From: Actinophytocola sp036378875
GTDB lineage: Bacteria > Actinomycetota > Actinomycetes > Mycobacteriales > Pseudonocardiaceae
Reading direction: 5' to 3'
Assembly (NCBI RefSeq): GCF_036378875.1
Contig: NZ_DASUVO010000081.1
Location: 124,001-188,000, forward strand
DNA length: 64,000 bases
Shown: piece by piece, positions 9,235 through 16,809 of the stretch
How positions within the stretch are numbered: the first letter of the stretch is position 1
Layout: every line of letters starts with the position of its first letter
Notes under the pieces: model-generated
The model's database searches: none
Seen by the model: the letters and a program-made list of their open reading frames with translations, nothing else
What the model was told of the DNA's origin: nothing
Translations under genes and position numbers: made by a program

Positions 9235-9483
9235 TCAGTCCACTGAGGACAGCAGGGTGGACAGTTCGTCGAGGGCCTCCTGGGTGCCGTTCAGCACGAC
9301 CTCCTCGCCGTGGCTGATCGCCAGGCCCAGCACGGAGAGCATGCTGCGGGCGTCCACCGGTTCCGCCCCCGGCCGTCCGATCGAGACCGGGCCGGGGTGC
9401 TTGGCCGCCGCCTTCACGAACAGGCTGGCCGGGCGGGCGTGCAACCCGACGGGCGAGGCGATCTTGACCCGGATCTCCGGCAT
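9235..9483 (-). CDS. ptsH: Phosphocarrier protein HPr
   Basis: 82 residues. Carries phosphate from enzyme I to the IIA domain. The active histidine is in SPVGLHARPAS (H15) and the regulatory serine region is ARSMLSVLGLAISHGEEV (S47). The start MPEIRVKI at 9483 has an AAGGAG ribosome site; an upstream in-frame extension lacks family similarity. It is transcribed away from srlA and precedes the SorC regulator gene, so regulator and carrier are made together. Most actinomycetes have a single HPr, so this may serve other sugars too; local control suggests it is tuned to this substrate. Confidence 0.95.
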   Translation of the reverse strand: MPEIRVKIASPVGLHARPASLFVKAAAKHPGPVSIGRPGAEPVDARSMLSVLGLAISHGEEVVLNGTQEALDELSTLLSSVD

Positions 9484-9619
9484 GTGAACTCCTTCGTTCG
9501 TCTGAGGGTCTTGCCGCGACTTTGGACGGCATGTTACACACATCACTCATCAACGTGAAGAGCGTGTGCACATAAGTGCAAACAGATCAAGCAGGGGGCC
9601 CGAGAAGGAGGCCACGCGA
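9484..9619. promoter_or_regulatory. Divergent control region ptsH-sorC / srlAEB-gutM with TGCAC-N4-GTGCA operator
   Basis: 136 bases between the divergent starts of ptsH (minus) and srlA (plus). Bases 9567-9580 read TGCACA-TA-AGTGCA, one mismatch from a perfect TGCACA-N2-TGTGCA palindrome. Ribosome sites AAGGAG (for ptsH) and AAGGAGG (9605-9611, for srlA) border the region. One operator placed like this can control both directions. Confidence 0.65.
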
Positions 9620-10261
9620 ATGCAAGTGCTTGCTGTAATGGCGCAGCAGCCGGCCGAGCCGGGAGGTGAGTCGAGCGGAGGTGTGCTCGGCGTCCTCGAA
9701 TGGCTCGGTTCGCATTTCATCGGTTTGTTCAATGCTTCAGGACAGCAGTTCGTCGGCCTGATCACCGGGATCCTGCCAACACTGATCGTCCTGCTGACCT
9801 TCATGTACGCACTTACGATGTTCATCGGCGAGCAGCGCGTCACCCGGGCCGTCCAGTGGTCGGCGCGCTGGTGGATCACCCGCTACACGATCATGCCGAT
9901 GCTCGCCGTCCTGATGCTCACCAACCCGATGTGCTACACGTTCGGCCGGTACCTTCCTGAGCGGTTCAAGCCGGCCTTCTACGACTCCGCGGTGTCCTTC
10001 GTGCACCCGGTGACGACCTTCTTCCCGTACGCCAACGCGGGCGAGCTGTTCCTGTGGCTCGGCATCGCCAACGGCGTCACCCAGCTCGGCGAGTCCACGG
10101 TTCCCTTGGCACTGCGGTACTTCCTCGTCGGCATCGTGGTGATCTTCATTCGCGGCGTGGTGACCGAGCAGATCACCGCCCTGCTGATCAGGCGGACCGG
10201 CCGGTCCGAGGTGTTCGCCGACTATGACCGCGAGTTCGAGAAGGCGGGTGTGCGGTCATGA
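9620..10261 (+). CDS. srlA: PTS glucitol/sorbitol-type permease, IIC component
   Basis: 213 residues from the ATG at 9620, eight bases after AAGGAGG. It belongs to the Gut family IIC: LIVLLTFMYALTMFIGEQRVTR, WWITRYTIMPMLAVLMLTNPMCYTFGRYLPE and the conserved C-terminal GVVTEQITALL. Several membrane segments form half of the polyol channel, with the SrlE C-terminal half completing it. First gene of the srlA-srlE-srlB-gutM transcript. Gut-family permeases take up hexitols, pentitols or other linear and branched polyols, so the name does not fix the substrate. Confidence 0.92.
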   Translation: MQVLAVMAQQPAEPGGESSGGVLGVLEWLGSHFIGLFNASGQQFVGLITGILPTLIVLLTFMYALTMFIGEQRVTRAVQWSARWWITRYTIMPMLAVLMLTNPMCYTFGRYLPERFKPAFYDSAVSFVHPVTTFFPYANAGELFLWLGIANGVTQLGESTVPLALRYFLVGIVVIFIRGVVTEQITALLIRRTGRSEVFADYDREFEKAGVRS

Positions 10262-10418
10262 CATCCTTTGTGCCAACCTCGGAAGCGAGATCAGGTCGAG
10301 TGCTTCGCAACCGCACCTCAGGGGAACGTGACGCAAACCGGCCACAAGTACGTGACCAAACAGAACTCTTCTTCCCCAACGTGACCAACACATTGAATTC
10401 CGGGGAGGCGGGACAGTC
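10262..10418 (+). other. 157-base spacer between srlA and srlE
   Basis: In other gut operons these two genes usually lie close together. Here 157 bases intervene, less GC-rich than the genes, with no open frame that looks coding. It ends with a strong ribosome site GGGGAGG before the srlE start. It could hold a processing site or internal promoter; nothing specific is visible. Confidence 0.3.
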
Positions 10419-11450
10419 ATGACCGAGACCAACGTGACGCCGGCGGTGCTCGTCCGGCCCGGCTCCAACGGCTGGGGGCGCGGGCTGCTGCTGCGGCGGG
10501 ACGACAAGCGCACCAAGGTGGTCTCCGTGACCGGCGGCGGGATCCACCCCGTGGCCACCAGGATCGCCGAGCTGATCGGCGCCGAGGCCGTCGACGGCTT
10601 CACCAGCAGCGTGCCGGACGACGAGACGATCGCGGTGGTCATCAACTGCGGTGGCACCGCCAGGATCGGCGTGTACCCGCGCAAGGGCATCCCGACCGTG
10701 GACGTCTACCCCGGCGCGCCGGGTGGGCCGCTGGCCCAGTTCATCACCGAGGACGTGTTCGTCTCGGACGTCGGGGTGGCCGAGGTCGAGATGTCCGAAG
10801 TGGAGGCAGTGGAGGCGGCGCCGGTCGAGAAGCCCGTCGTGCCACCGCGGTCGGAGCGTCCGTCCTCTCGGGAGGTCGCGTCGACCGTCACTGGCAACGG
10901 CAGGTTCGGGCAGGCGTTCAACCGGGTCACCGGGGTGTTCGTGTCGTTCGGGTCCGGCGTTGGCAAGTTCGTCAACACGATGCTCGCCGCCGGCCGGCAG
11001 ACGATCGACCTGACACTCAAGACGATCCTGCCGTTCATGGCGTACGTGAGCCTGCTGCTCGGCATCGTCACCTACACCGGTGTGGCCAGGTGGATGGGCG
11101 AGGTGCTGTCGCCGATCGCGACCAACCCGCTCGGGCTCGTCGCGATCAGCCTCGTCGTCGCGTTGCCGTTCCTGTCCCCGATTCTCGGTCCCGGCGCGGC
11201 GATCGCGCAGGTGATCGGCACGCTGATGGGCAGCCAGATCGCGATCGGCGCACTGCCCGTGCAGTACGCGCTGCCGACGCTGTTCGCGATCAACGGCCAG
11301 GTCGGCTGTGACTTCATCCCGGTTGGACTGGCGCTCGGCGAGGCCAAACCGGAGACTGTCGCGGTCGGCACGCCCGCTGTGCTCATCAGCCGGATGATCA
11401 CCGCACCCGTCGCGGTGATCATCGCATGGGCCGTGAGCTTCGGGTTGTAG
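10419..11450 (+). CDS. srlE: PTS glucitol/sorbitol-type permease, IIBC component
   Basis: 343 residues. The N-terminal IIB domain carries the phosphorylated cysteine in IAVVINCGGTARIGVYP (C77), then a linker rich in Glu, Pro and Val (about residues 118-150). The C-terminal half is membrane-embedded: TILPFMAYVSLLLGIVTYTG, LPFLSPILGPGAAIAQVIG and NGQVGCDFIPVGLALGEAKP, all conserved in Gut-type IIBC proteins. Phosphate passes from IIA to C77 and then to the incoming polyol. GGGGAGG precedes the start. SrlB follows after ten bases. Confidence 0.92.
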   Translation: MTETNVTPAVLVRPGSNGWGRGLLLRRDDKRTKVVSVTGGGIHPVATRIAELIGAEAVDGFTSSVPDDETIAVVINCGGTARIGVYPRKGIPTVDVYPGAPGGPLAQFITEDVFVSDVGVAEVEMSEVEAVEAAPVEKPVVPPRSERPSSREVASTVTGNGRFGQAFNRVTGVFVSFGSGVGKFVNTMLAAGRQTIDLTLKTILPFMAYVSLLLGIVTYTGVARWMGEVLSPIATNPLGLVAISLVVALPFLSPILGPGAAIAQVIGTLMGSQIAIGALPVQYALPTLFAINGQVGCDFIPVGLALGEAKPETVAVGTPAVLISRMITAPVAVIIAWAVSFGL

Positions 11451-11460
11451 GGGAGGAAAC

Positions 11461-11835
11461 GTGAAGGCGTACTACGAGAGCACGGTCCTGCGGGCCGGCG
11501 ACGAGGCCGAGATCATGATTGACGGCGGCGTGGTCATCCTCTACGCCGACCCGATCCCGGACGCGCTGGAGAGTGTCAGCGTCGTCCACAGCCCGGGTGG
11601 CCGACCGGACCGGGAGATCCGCGTCGGCGACGAGTTCGTGCTCGGCGAGCACCGGGTGGAGGTGACCGCCGTCGGCGACCGCGCGGACGAGAACCTCCGC
11701 GCGCTCGGCCACATCGTCGTCTACCTCAACCCGGAGGACGGCACGGCGCTGCTGCCCGGCGCCGTGCACGGCCGAGGCACGATCGGTGTGCCGGCGGCCG
11801 GGGACGTGCTCTCGTTGCGCGGGAGTACCTCATGA
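11461..11835 (+). CDS. srlB: PTS glucitol/sorbitol-type permease, IIA component
   Basis: 124 residues from a GTG with a strong AGGGGAGG ribosome site. It accepts phosphate from HPr; the likely phospho-histidine is H43 in ESVSVVHSPGG, placed as in the GutA-type IIA proteins. The rest is the small beta-rich domain of this family (EFVLGEHRVEVTAVGD, LGHIVVYLNP). It ends exactly where the first copy of an intergenic repeat begins, the TGA stop forming the first three bases of the repeat. Confidence 0.9.
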   Translation: MKAYYESTVLRAGDEAEIMIDGGVVILYADPIPDALESVSVVHSPGGRPDREIRVGDEFVLGEHRVEVTAVGDRADENLRALGHIVVYLNPEDGTALLPGAVHGRGTIGVPAAGDVLSLRGSTS

Positions 11836-11860
11836 GCGGAGCTTGCGGAGCGAATCATCG
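11833..11860 (+). repeat. Intergenic repeat copy A (GAGCGGAGC-YY-GCGGAGCG)
   Basis: The sequence starts with TGAGCGGAGCTTGCGGAGCG and runs on to AATCATCG. Its first three bases are the stop codon of srlB. Copies B (11899-11921) and C (52738-52764) have the same core, and A and C also share GGACGGCACC about 35 bases further on. This looks like a dispersed short repeat of this genome. Confidence 0.6.
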
Positions 11861-11889
11861 ATATTCAGGACGGCACCGTGCCCGCGGAG

Positions 11890-11928
11890 GGCGCCGGTGG
11901 AGCGGAGCCTGCGGAGCGTTCCGGCGCC
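11890..11928 (+). repeat. Intergenic repeat copy B inside an 8-bp inverted repeat
   Basis: GGCGCCGG (11890-11897) and CCGGCGCC (11921-11928) form perfect inverted arms around a second repeat copy, GGAGCGGAGCCTGCGGAGCG (11899 onward). The arrangement could fold into a hairpin in the srlB-gutM mRNA or represent a repeat that inserted in the loop of another. It lies between two co-directional genes of one operon, so it is not an obvious terminator. Confidence 0.5.
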
Positions 11929-11950
11929 ACGTAGCGGGTGAGGTGCTGTC

Positions 11951-12346
11951 ATGACGTGGCAGGGGCTCGTGTTGCTGCTCGGCGCCTTCGCGGTGGCCGG
12001 GGTGCTGACCTACCGGCAGCACATGGGTTACCAGCGGGCCGTGAACGAGCTCGCCGCCGAGGAGAACCGCAGCGGTGTGCTGCTGGTCTCCGGCCGGGCC
12101 AAGCACTGGCGACGCGGCGCGATCGTGTTGCTGGTGATCGACCGGCGGCGCGGGCAGGTGCTGAGGGCCCGCGCCATGGAGGGCGCGTCCGTCTTCGCCC
12201 GGTTCCGGGAACGGCCCGAGCTGGCCGGTCCGGTCGAGGCGGCCGAGCAACGAGCGGGTTCGAAGGCACTCGCGAAGGCCGTGCACGAGGCACTGGGCAT
12301 GGCGAGCCGACTCAACGCCGGCGCGCTGCGCACCGCCGCACGATAA
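11951..12346 (+). CDS. gutM: GutM-family glucitol operon accessory/activator protein
   Basis: 131 residues. An N-terminal membrane segment (WQGLVLLLGAFAVAGVL) is followed by YRQHMGYQRAVNEL, a short conserved linker, VLLVSGRAKHWRRGAIVLLVID, and a polar tail. This matches the GutM/SrlM family encoded with gut-type PTS permeases, originally described as an activator but membrane-associated and possibly a permease accessory. It closes the srl operon; a stem-loop terminator follows 14 bases later. Confidence 0.8.
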   Translation: MTWQGLVLLLGAFAVAGVLTYRQHMGYQRAVNELAAEENRSGVLLVSGRAKHWRRGAIVLLVIDRRRGQVLRARAMEGASVFARFRERPELAGPVEAAEQRAGSKALAKAVHEALGMASRLNAGALRTAAR

Positions 12347-12357
12347 CTCTCAGAAAA

Positions 12358-12404
12358 CTCGAGGCGCTCTGGGTGAGTCCCACCTGGGGCGCCTCGACTG
12401 TTTT
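12358..12404 (+). terminator. Rho-independent terminator of the srl operon
   Basis: Perfect 8-bp arms CGAGGCGC (12360-12367) and GCGCCTCG (12389-12396), with further pairing inside the loop (TGGG with CCCA), followed by ACTGTTTT. It directly follows the gutM stop at 12346 and precedes the operators of the next operon, so srl and DRL operons are separate transcripts. Confidence 0.75.
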
Positions 12405-12417
12405 GCACATCTGTGCA
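12404..12417. promoter_or_regulatory. Perfect TGCACA-N2-TGTGCA operator before the DRL operon
   Basis: TGCACA-TC-TGTGCA is a perfect palindrome and the best of the four sites. It abuts the T-tract of the srl terminator and lies 101 bases before the DRL start. Probable binding site of the SorC-family regulator. Confidence 0.68.
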
Positions 12418-12483
12418 GGTCGCCAGGCTTGTGTGCGGCCAAATTGCTGTGCTACCAAGGAAAGCACCGCAGTGCATATCGAG

Positions 12484-12497
12484 TGCACGAATGTGCA
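12484..12497. promoter_or_regulatory. Second TGCAC-N4-GTGCA operator before the DRL operon
   Basis: TGCACG-AA-TGTGCA differs from the perfect palindrome at one base. Its centre is 80 bases (about 7.6 helical turns) from the first site, so the two could loop together. It ends seven bases before the GGAGG ribosome site of the next gene, so binding here would probably block transcription or translation start. A half site TGCATA lies at 12473. Confidence 0.65.
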
Positions 12498-12517
12498 AAC
12501 CAACGGAGGCTGACGGG

Positions 12518-13801
12518 ATGAGCTACGTCGATCGGCTGCTGACCAGGGAGCGCGAGCTCGGCCGTCCCGTTCGGGTTGGCCTGGTTGGTGCCGGCCAGAT
12601 GGGCCTCGGCTTCGTGGTCCAGGCGAGCCGCATCGGAGGCATGGAGGTCGCGGCCATCGCCGACATCGCGCCGGAGCGAGGAGTTCGTGCCTTCGCGCAG
12701 GCCGGTCGGGACGACGTGGTGACCGGCGCGGACCCAGCGGCGCTGAGCGCGGCGGTCGACGCGGGCCGGGCCGTGGTCGTCGAGGACGCCACCGCACTGA
12801 CCCGCCTGCCGCTGGACGTGCTCGTCGACGCGAGCGGGGTGCCCGAGGTGGGTGCCCGCGTGGCGTTCCACGGTCTGCTCGCCGGCAAGGACATCGCGAT
12901 GCTCAACGTCGAATGTGACGTCACCGTCGGGCTTCTGCTCGCCACCCTCGCCACCCGCCTCGGTCGCGTCTACACCGTGTGCCGGGGCGACGAGCCCGTC
13001 GAGTGCAAGGCCCTCGTGGACTACGTGCGGGACATCGGGTTCGAGGTCGTCTGCGCGGGCAAGGGCAAGAACAACCCGCTCGACCCGGCCGCGACCCCCG
13101 CGTCGGTGGCCGAGGCGGCCGAGGCGAAGGGCATGAACCCGCACATGCTGGCGAGCTTCGTCGACGGCTCGAAGACGATGATCGAGATGGCGGCGCTCGC
13201 CAACGGCGCGAACCTGAAGGTGCCCTCCCGCGGGATGTCCGGCCCGCACTGCACCGTCGAGGCCCTCGCCGAGACCTTCAGGCCGGCGGCCGACGGTGGC
13301 GTGTTGCCGGAGGCCGGCGTCGTGGACTACTGCACCGGTCCCGTCGCCCCGGGCGTGTTCGTGATCGGGCGCAGTGACCACCCCGTCGTGGTCACGGAGA
13401 TGGCGTACCTGAGCGCGGGCAAGGGCCCCTACTACGCGTTCTACCGGCCCTACCACCTGGCGAGCATCGAGGCGCCGCTGTCCGTGGCGGAAGCCGTGCT
13501 GGACCGGACCCCGTCGCTCGCGCCGACGGCGTGGAACGCGGAGGTCATCTCGGTGGCCAAACGAGATCTCGTGACGGGCGAACTGGTCGACGGGATCGGC
13601 GGGGACACCGTGTACGGCGTCACGGACAGCGCGGAGAACGCGAAGGCCGGCGGGCACATCCCGCTCGGACTCGTGAGCGGCGCGCGGGTGGTGCGGGACG
13701 TGCCGGCGGGGACCGCGCTGACCGCGTCGGACGTCGCCATCGACGAGACGACCACGATCGCCACGCTGCGCCGCCTGCAGGACAGCCTGGTCGGGGTGTG
13801 A
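12518..13801 (+). CDS. SAF-domain NAD(P)-dependent oxidoreductase of the DRL (DXR-like) / homoserine-dehydrogenase-like family
   Basis: 427 residues; ATG after GGAGG at 12505. N-terminal Rossmann fold with VGLVGAGQMGLGF (about residues 20-32), central catalytic part with LNVECDVTVGLLLA, KGKNNPLDPAATP, MNPHMLASFVDGSKTMIEMAALAN, and a C-terminal SAF-like domain (GGHIPLGLVSGARVVRDVPAGTAL). Length and order match the DRL enzymes described from Brucella, which do the DXP to 2-C-methyl-D-erythritol 4-phosphate step in place of DXR, and related oxidoisomerases of branched sugar acids. First gene of a tightly overlapped six-gene operon with E1, E2 and IspD. In this context I infer it works in reverse, MEP to DXP. 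A different branched-polyol phosphate is possible. Confidence 0.75.
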   Translation: MSYVDRLLTRERELGRPVRVGLVGAGQMGLGFVVQASRIGGMEVAAIADIAPERGVRAFAQAGRDDVVTGADPAALSAAVDAGRAVVVEDATALTRLPLDVLVDASGVPEVGARVAFHGLLAGKDIAMLNVECDVTVGLLLATLATRLGRVYTVCRGDEPVECKALVDYVRDIGFEVVCAGKGKNNPLDPAATPASVAEAAEAKGMNPHMLASFVDGSKTMIEMAALANGANLKVPSRGMSGPHCTVEALAETFRPAADGGVLPEAGVVDYCTGPVAPGVFVIGRSDHPVVVTEMAYLSAGKGPYYAFYRPYHLASIEAPLSVAEAVLDRTPSLAPTAWNAEVISVAKRDLVTGELVDGIGGDTVYGVTDSAENAKAGGHIPLGLVSGARVVRDVPAGTALTASDVAIDETTTIATLRRLQDSLVGV

Positions 13802-13802
13802 C

Positions 13803-14756
13803 ATGGACCTGGTCAAGGACGCGGACACGGCCGCGAACGTACTCCGGACAATGTGGACGATCCGGTTGTTCGAGGAGGCGGTGGACGACCTGTTCGCCCG
13901 AGGGCTGATGCACGGCACCATGCACCTGTCGATCGGGCAGGAGGCGGTGCCGGTCGGGACGTGCCTCGCCCTTCGGGACGGCGACTACATCACGTCCACC
14001 CACCGCGGCCACGGGCACTGCATCGCGAAGGGCGCCCGGCTGGACGCGATGATGGCCGAGCTGCTGGCGAAGGAGACCGGCTACTGCCGGGGCCGCGGCG
14101 GGTCGATGCACATCGCCGACGTGGCAACGGGAAACCTGGGTGCCAACGGCATCGTGGCCGGGGGAGTGCCGATCGCGGCCGGCGCGGCGCTCGCCGTTGC
14201 GTTGCGGGGCGGCAGCGAGGTCGTGGTGAGCTTCTTCGGCGACGGCGCGATGAACGAGGGTGCGTGGCACGAGGGTGTGAACCTGGCCGCGATCTGGGAC
14301 CTGCCGGTGGTGTTCGTGTGCGAGAACAACCAGTACGGCATGTCGATGGCGGCGAGCAGAGCGGCCAAAGTGGAGCGACTCTCGGAACGGGCGGCGGCGT
14401 ACGGGATTCCCGGCGTGACGGTGGACGGCAACGACCCGCAGGCCGTGCACGACGCCGTCACCGACGCGGTGCACCTGGCCAGGGCGGGGCAGGGGCCGTC
14501 GCTGGTCGAGGCGGTGACCTACCGGTGGAAGGGACATTCCAAGAGCGACAAGAACCTCTACCGGACCAGGGCGGAGATCGAGTCCTGGCGCGAGGCCGAC
14601 CCGATCGCCCGGTTCGAGGGGGCATGCGTTCTGTCCGAAGAGGACATCGCGGAATGTCGTGCCACCGCTCGCAACGCGGTACGCGAAGCCGTCCGGGTGG
14701 CACACGAGGCGCCGGACGCGAGCGCGTCGTCGTTGCTCGCGGCGGTGTACGCATGA
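13803..14756 (+). CDS. TPP-dependent dehydrogenase E1 alpha subunit, acetoin-dehydrogenase type
   Basis: 317 residues, starting one base after the DRL stop. The TPP/Mg motif is FFGDGAMNEGAWHEGVN to CENNQYG (GDG at 146-148, N175-176). STHRGHGHCIAKG, GRGGSMHIAD and EAVTYRWKGHSKSD are typical of the AcoA/PdhA group. These E1 subunits cleave acyloins or decarboxylate 2-oxo acids, leaving a hydroxyethyl-TPP-type intermediate for E2. Phosphorylation-loop features of PDH are not obvious. Placed after the DRL enzyme, a fitting substrate is 1-deoxyxylulose 5-phosphate, which like acetoin is a methyl-ketone acyloin; this is inference. Confidence 0.85.
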   Translation: MDLVKDADTAANVLRTMWTIRLFEEAVDDLFARGLMHGTMHLSIGQEAVPVGTCLALRDGDYITSTHRGHGHCIAKGARLDAMMAELLAKETGYCRGRGGSMHIADVATGNLGANGIVAGGVPIAAGAALAVALRGGSEVVVSFFGDGAMNEGAWHEGVNLAAIWDLPVVFVCENNQYGMSMAASRAAKVERLSERAAAYGIPGVTVDGNDPQAVHDAVTDAVHLARAGQGPSLVEAVTYRWKGHSKSDKNLYRTRAEIESWREADPIARFEGACVLSEEDIAECRATARNAVREAVRVAHEAPDASASSLLAAVYA

Positions 14757-15751
14757 CGGCGGTCGCCGAGCGGTTGTTGACGTACGCGGAGGCCGTGCGG
14801 GAGGCACTCGCCCAGGCGATGGCGGCGGACGAGCGGGTGTTCCTGCTCGGTGAGGACGTCGGCGTCTACGGCGGCGCGTTCGGCGTGACCGGCGACCTGG
14901 TGCACCGGTTCGGCGCGGACCGGGTGCGGGACACCCCGATCAGCGAGCTAGGCATCGTCGGCGCCGCGGTCGGTGCCGCGCTGGCCGGGATGCGCCCGGT
15001 GGTGGAGATCCAGTTCTCGGACTTCACCGCCCAGGCCATGGACCAGATCGTGAACCAGGCCGCGAAGATCCACTTCATGCTGGGTGGCGCGGCGACCGTC
15101 CCGATGGTCCTGCGGGCGCCGGGCGGCTCCGGCACGGGCGCGGCGGCACAGCACTCGCAGAGCCTGGAGGCGTGGTTCGCGCACGTGCCTGGTCTGAAGG
15201 TGGTCATGCCGGCCACCCCGGCGGACGCGAAAGGCCTGCTGCTGTCGGCGATCGACGACCCGAACCCGGTGATCGTGCTGGAGCACAAGCTGCTGTACAA
15301 GCAGAGCGGCGAGGTGCCGTCGTCGGCCGAGCGCGTGCCGCTCGGGCAGACGGCGGTCCGAAGGACCGGTGCGGACCTGACCATCGTCGCGACGGGTGTC
15401 ATGGTGAGCCGCGCGCTGTCGGCGGCCGAACAGCTTGCCGCTGACGGGATCTCGGCGACCGTGCTGGACCCACGCACGCTCCGCCCGCTGGACGCGGCGC
15501 CCATTGTGGACAGTGTGACGGCGACCGGTCGGGTGCTGCTGGTCCAGGAGGCGCCCAGAACCGGCGGTTTCATGGCGGAGGTCGCGGCACAGATCGTGGA
15601 GTCCCCGGCGTTCGGCCATCTGCGGGCGCCGGTCTCCCGGTTGTGCGGGCTGGACGTGCCGATCCCGTACGCCCCGCAGCTGGAACGTGCCGCGGTGCCG
15701 CAGGTGGACGACATCGTCGCGTCGGCCAGGGAGCTGGTGGCGCGGTGGTAG
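14753..15751 (+). CDS. TPP-dependent dehydrogenase E1 beta subunit, acetoin-dehydrogenase type
   Basis: 332 residues. The ATG at 14753 overlaps the E1 alpha stop (ATGA). Conserved features are LLGEDVGVYGGAFGVTGDL, RVRDTPISELGIVGAAVGAALAGMRPVVEIQFSDF (in shorter blocks TPISELGIVG and EIQFSDF), LRAPGGSGTGAAAQHSQSLE and EHKLLYK. The C-terminal transketolase-like domain has LDPRTLRPLDAAPIV. It forms the alpha2beta2 E1 with the preceding subunit; two residues near the active site (the SQSLE loop) contact the substrate. Overlap with both neighbours points to fixed subunit ratios. Confidence 0.87.
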   Translation: MTAVAERLLTYAEAVREALAQAMAADERVFLLGEDVGVYGGAFGVTGDLVHRFGADRVRDTPISELGIVGAAVGAALAGMRPVVEIQFSDFTAQAMDQIVNQAAKIHFMLGGAATVPMVLRAPGGSGTGAAAQHSQSLEAWFAHVPGLKVVMPATPADAKGLLLSAIDDPNPVIVLEHKLLYKQSGEVPSSAERVPLGQTAVRRTGADLTIVATGVMVSRALSAAEQLAADGISATVLDPRTLRPLDAAPIVDSVTATGRVLLVQEAPRTGGFMAEVAAQIVESPAFGHLRAPVSRLCGLDVPIPYAPQLERAAVPQVDDIVASARELVARW

Positions 15752-16809
15752 CCAACGAGATCCCGCTGGTCATGCCGAAGATGTCGATGACCATGACCGA
15801 AGGTGTGTTCCTGACGTGGCACCGGGCCGAGGGCGACCGCGTCGAGGCGGGCGACGTGGTGTGCGAGGTGGCCACGGACAAGGTGGACATGGAGGTCGAG
15901 GCCACGGTCGCCGGCACACTGACCCGCCTGCTCGCGGCTCCGGAGGACGTGATCCCGGTGGGAGACCCGATCGCCTACGTCTCCACGGAAGCGGACGAGC
16001 TGCTGGGAGGCCTGTTCGAGACCGAGCCGCCGCGACGGGAACCGCCACCTCCCGAGCCCGCTGCCCCGCCTGAGCCTCCGCGTGCACCCGCCGTGCCCGC
16101 AGCCCGGCGGCTCGCGGCCGAGCGGGGGATCGACCTCGCCACCATCACGCCCACCGGGCCGTGGGGCACGGTGAGGCTGTCCGATGTGGCGGTCATGCCC
16201 CGCAAGCCGAACCGCGGCCGGGCGGCGGTCGCGCGTCGGATGGAGGCCAGCGCGAGGGTGCCGCAGTTCGTCCTCCACTGCGATCTCGACCTCGAGGACG
16301 TCCGCCGCACCCACGGGTGGACGGTCCTGCTCACCCACGCGTTCGCCAGGGCCCTGCGCAGGCACCCCGAGCTCAACGCGAGCTGGGTCGACGGCGCGCT
16401 CCGGTATCACGAGCACGTGGGCGTCGCGCTCGCCGTCGACACGAGCCACGGGCTGCTGGCGCCAGTTCTCACCAATCCCGACCGCGCGAGTCCGGGCGAG
16501 CTCGCCGGCCGCATCGCCGACGTGGTCGAGCGGGCACGGGGCGGGCGGCTGAGCCTGGCCGAGCTGTCCGCACCCGCCACGACCACGGTGTCCAACCTGG
16601 GCGGACTCGGCGTGACCGGGTTCCACGCCCTGCTCACCCCGCCGCAGGCCACGGCACTCGCGATCGGGACTGTCGAGCCGAGGGTGGTCCCGATCTCCGG
16701 CGGCGTCGGCGTCCGCCTGCGGTGCACGGTCGGGCTGACCGTCGACCACCGCGTCGCCGACGGCGCGGCCGGCGCGCGGCTGCTCGCGACGCTCGCGGAA
16801 CTCCTATGA
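15745..16809 (+). CDS. Dihydrolipoyl acyltransferase E2 of the acetoin-dehydrogenase-like complex
   Basis: 354 residues from GTG 15745, which overlaps the E1 beta stop by seven bases. One lipoyl domain with the lipoate-bearing lysine in EVATDKVDMEVEA (K46), a proline-rich linker, a short E1/E3-binding domain (AARRLAAERGIDLATITPTG), then the catalytic domain ending in TVDHRVADGAAGARLL (HxxxDG, H335). It moves the acyl group to CoA, giving acetyl-CoA if the substrate is a methyl-ketone acyloin. The catalytic domain is rather short. No E3 (dihydrolipoamide dehydrogenase) gene is nearby, so a housekeeping E3 must serve. Confidence 0.85.
   Translation: MVANEIPLVMPKMSMTMTEGVFLTWHRAEGDRVEAGDVVCEVATDKVDMEVEATVAGTLTRLLAAPEDVIPVGDPIAYVSTEADELLGGLFETEPPRREPPPPEPAAPPEPPRAPAVPAARRLAAERGIDLATITPTGPWGTVRLSDVAVMPRKPNRGRAAVARRMEASARVPQFVLHCDLDLEDVRRTHGWTVLLTHAFARALRRHPELNASWVDGALRYHEHVGVALAVDTSHGLLAPVLTNPDRASPGELAGRIADVVERARGGRLSLAELSAPATTTVSNLGGLGVTGFHALLTPPQATALAIGTVEPRVVPISGGVGVRLRCTVGLTVDHRVADGAAGARLLATLAELL

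Noticed and set aside
8230..9571. N-terminal extension of the SorC regulator to 9571
   Set aside because: The extra residues overlap ptsH in another frame and look non-coding; the family-like start is MPPPRDQQILV at 9229.
9620..12346. Sorbitol (glucitol) as the certain substrate of the PTS
   Set aside because: No sorbitol-6-phosphate dehydrogenase is present; the adjacent DRL, acyloin-cleaving and IspD genes point to a branched polyol. The family name alone does not fix the substrate.
12518..13801. Homoserine dehydrogenase of amino acid synthesis
   Set aside because: The Rossmann part is similar, but the SAF-like C-terminus, and the PTS/E1/E2/IspD context do not fit threonine or methionine synthesis.
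13853..14752. Plus-strand extension of the E1 beta frame over E1 alpha
   Set aside because: It is the E1 alpha gene read out of frame; E1 beta has a normal ATGA start at 14753.
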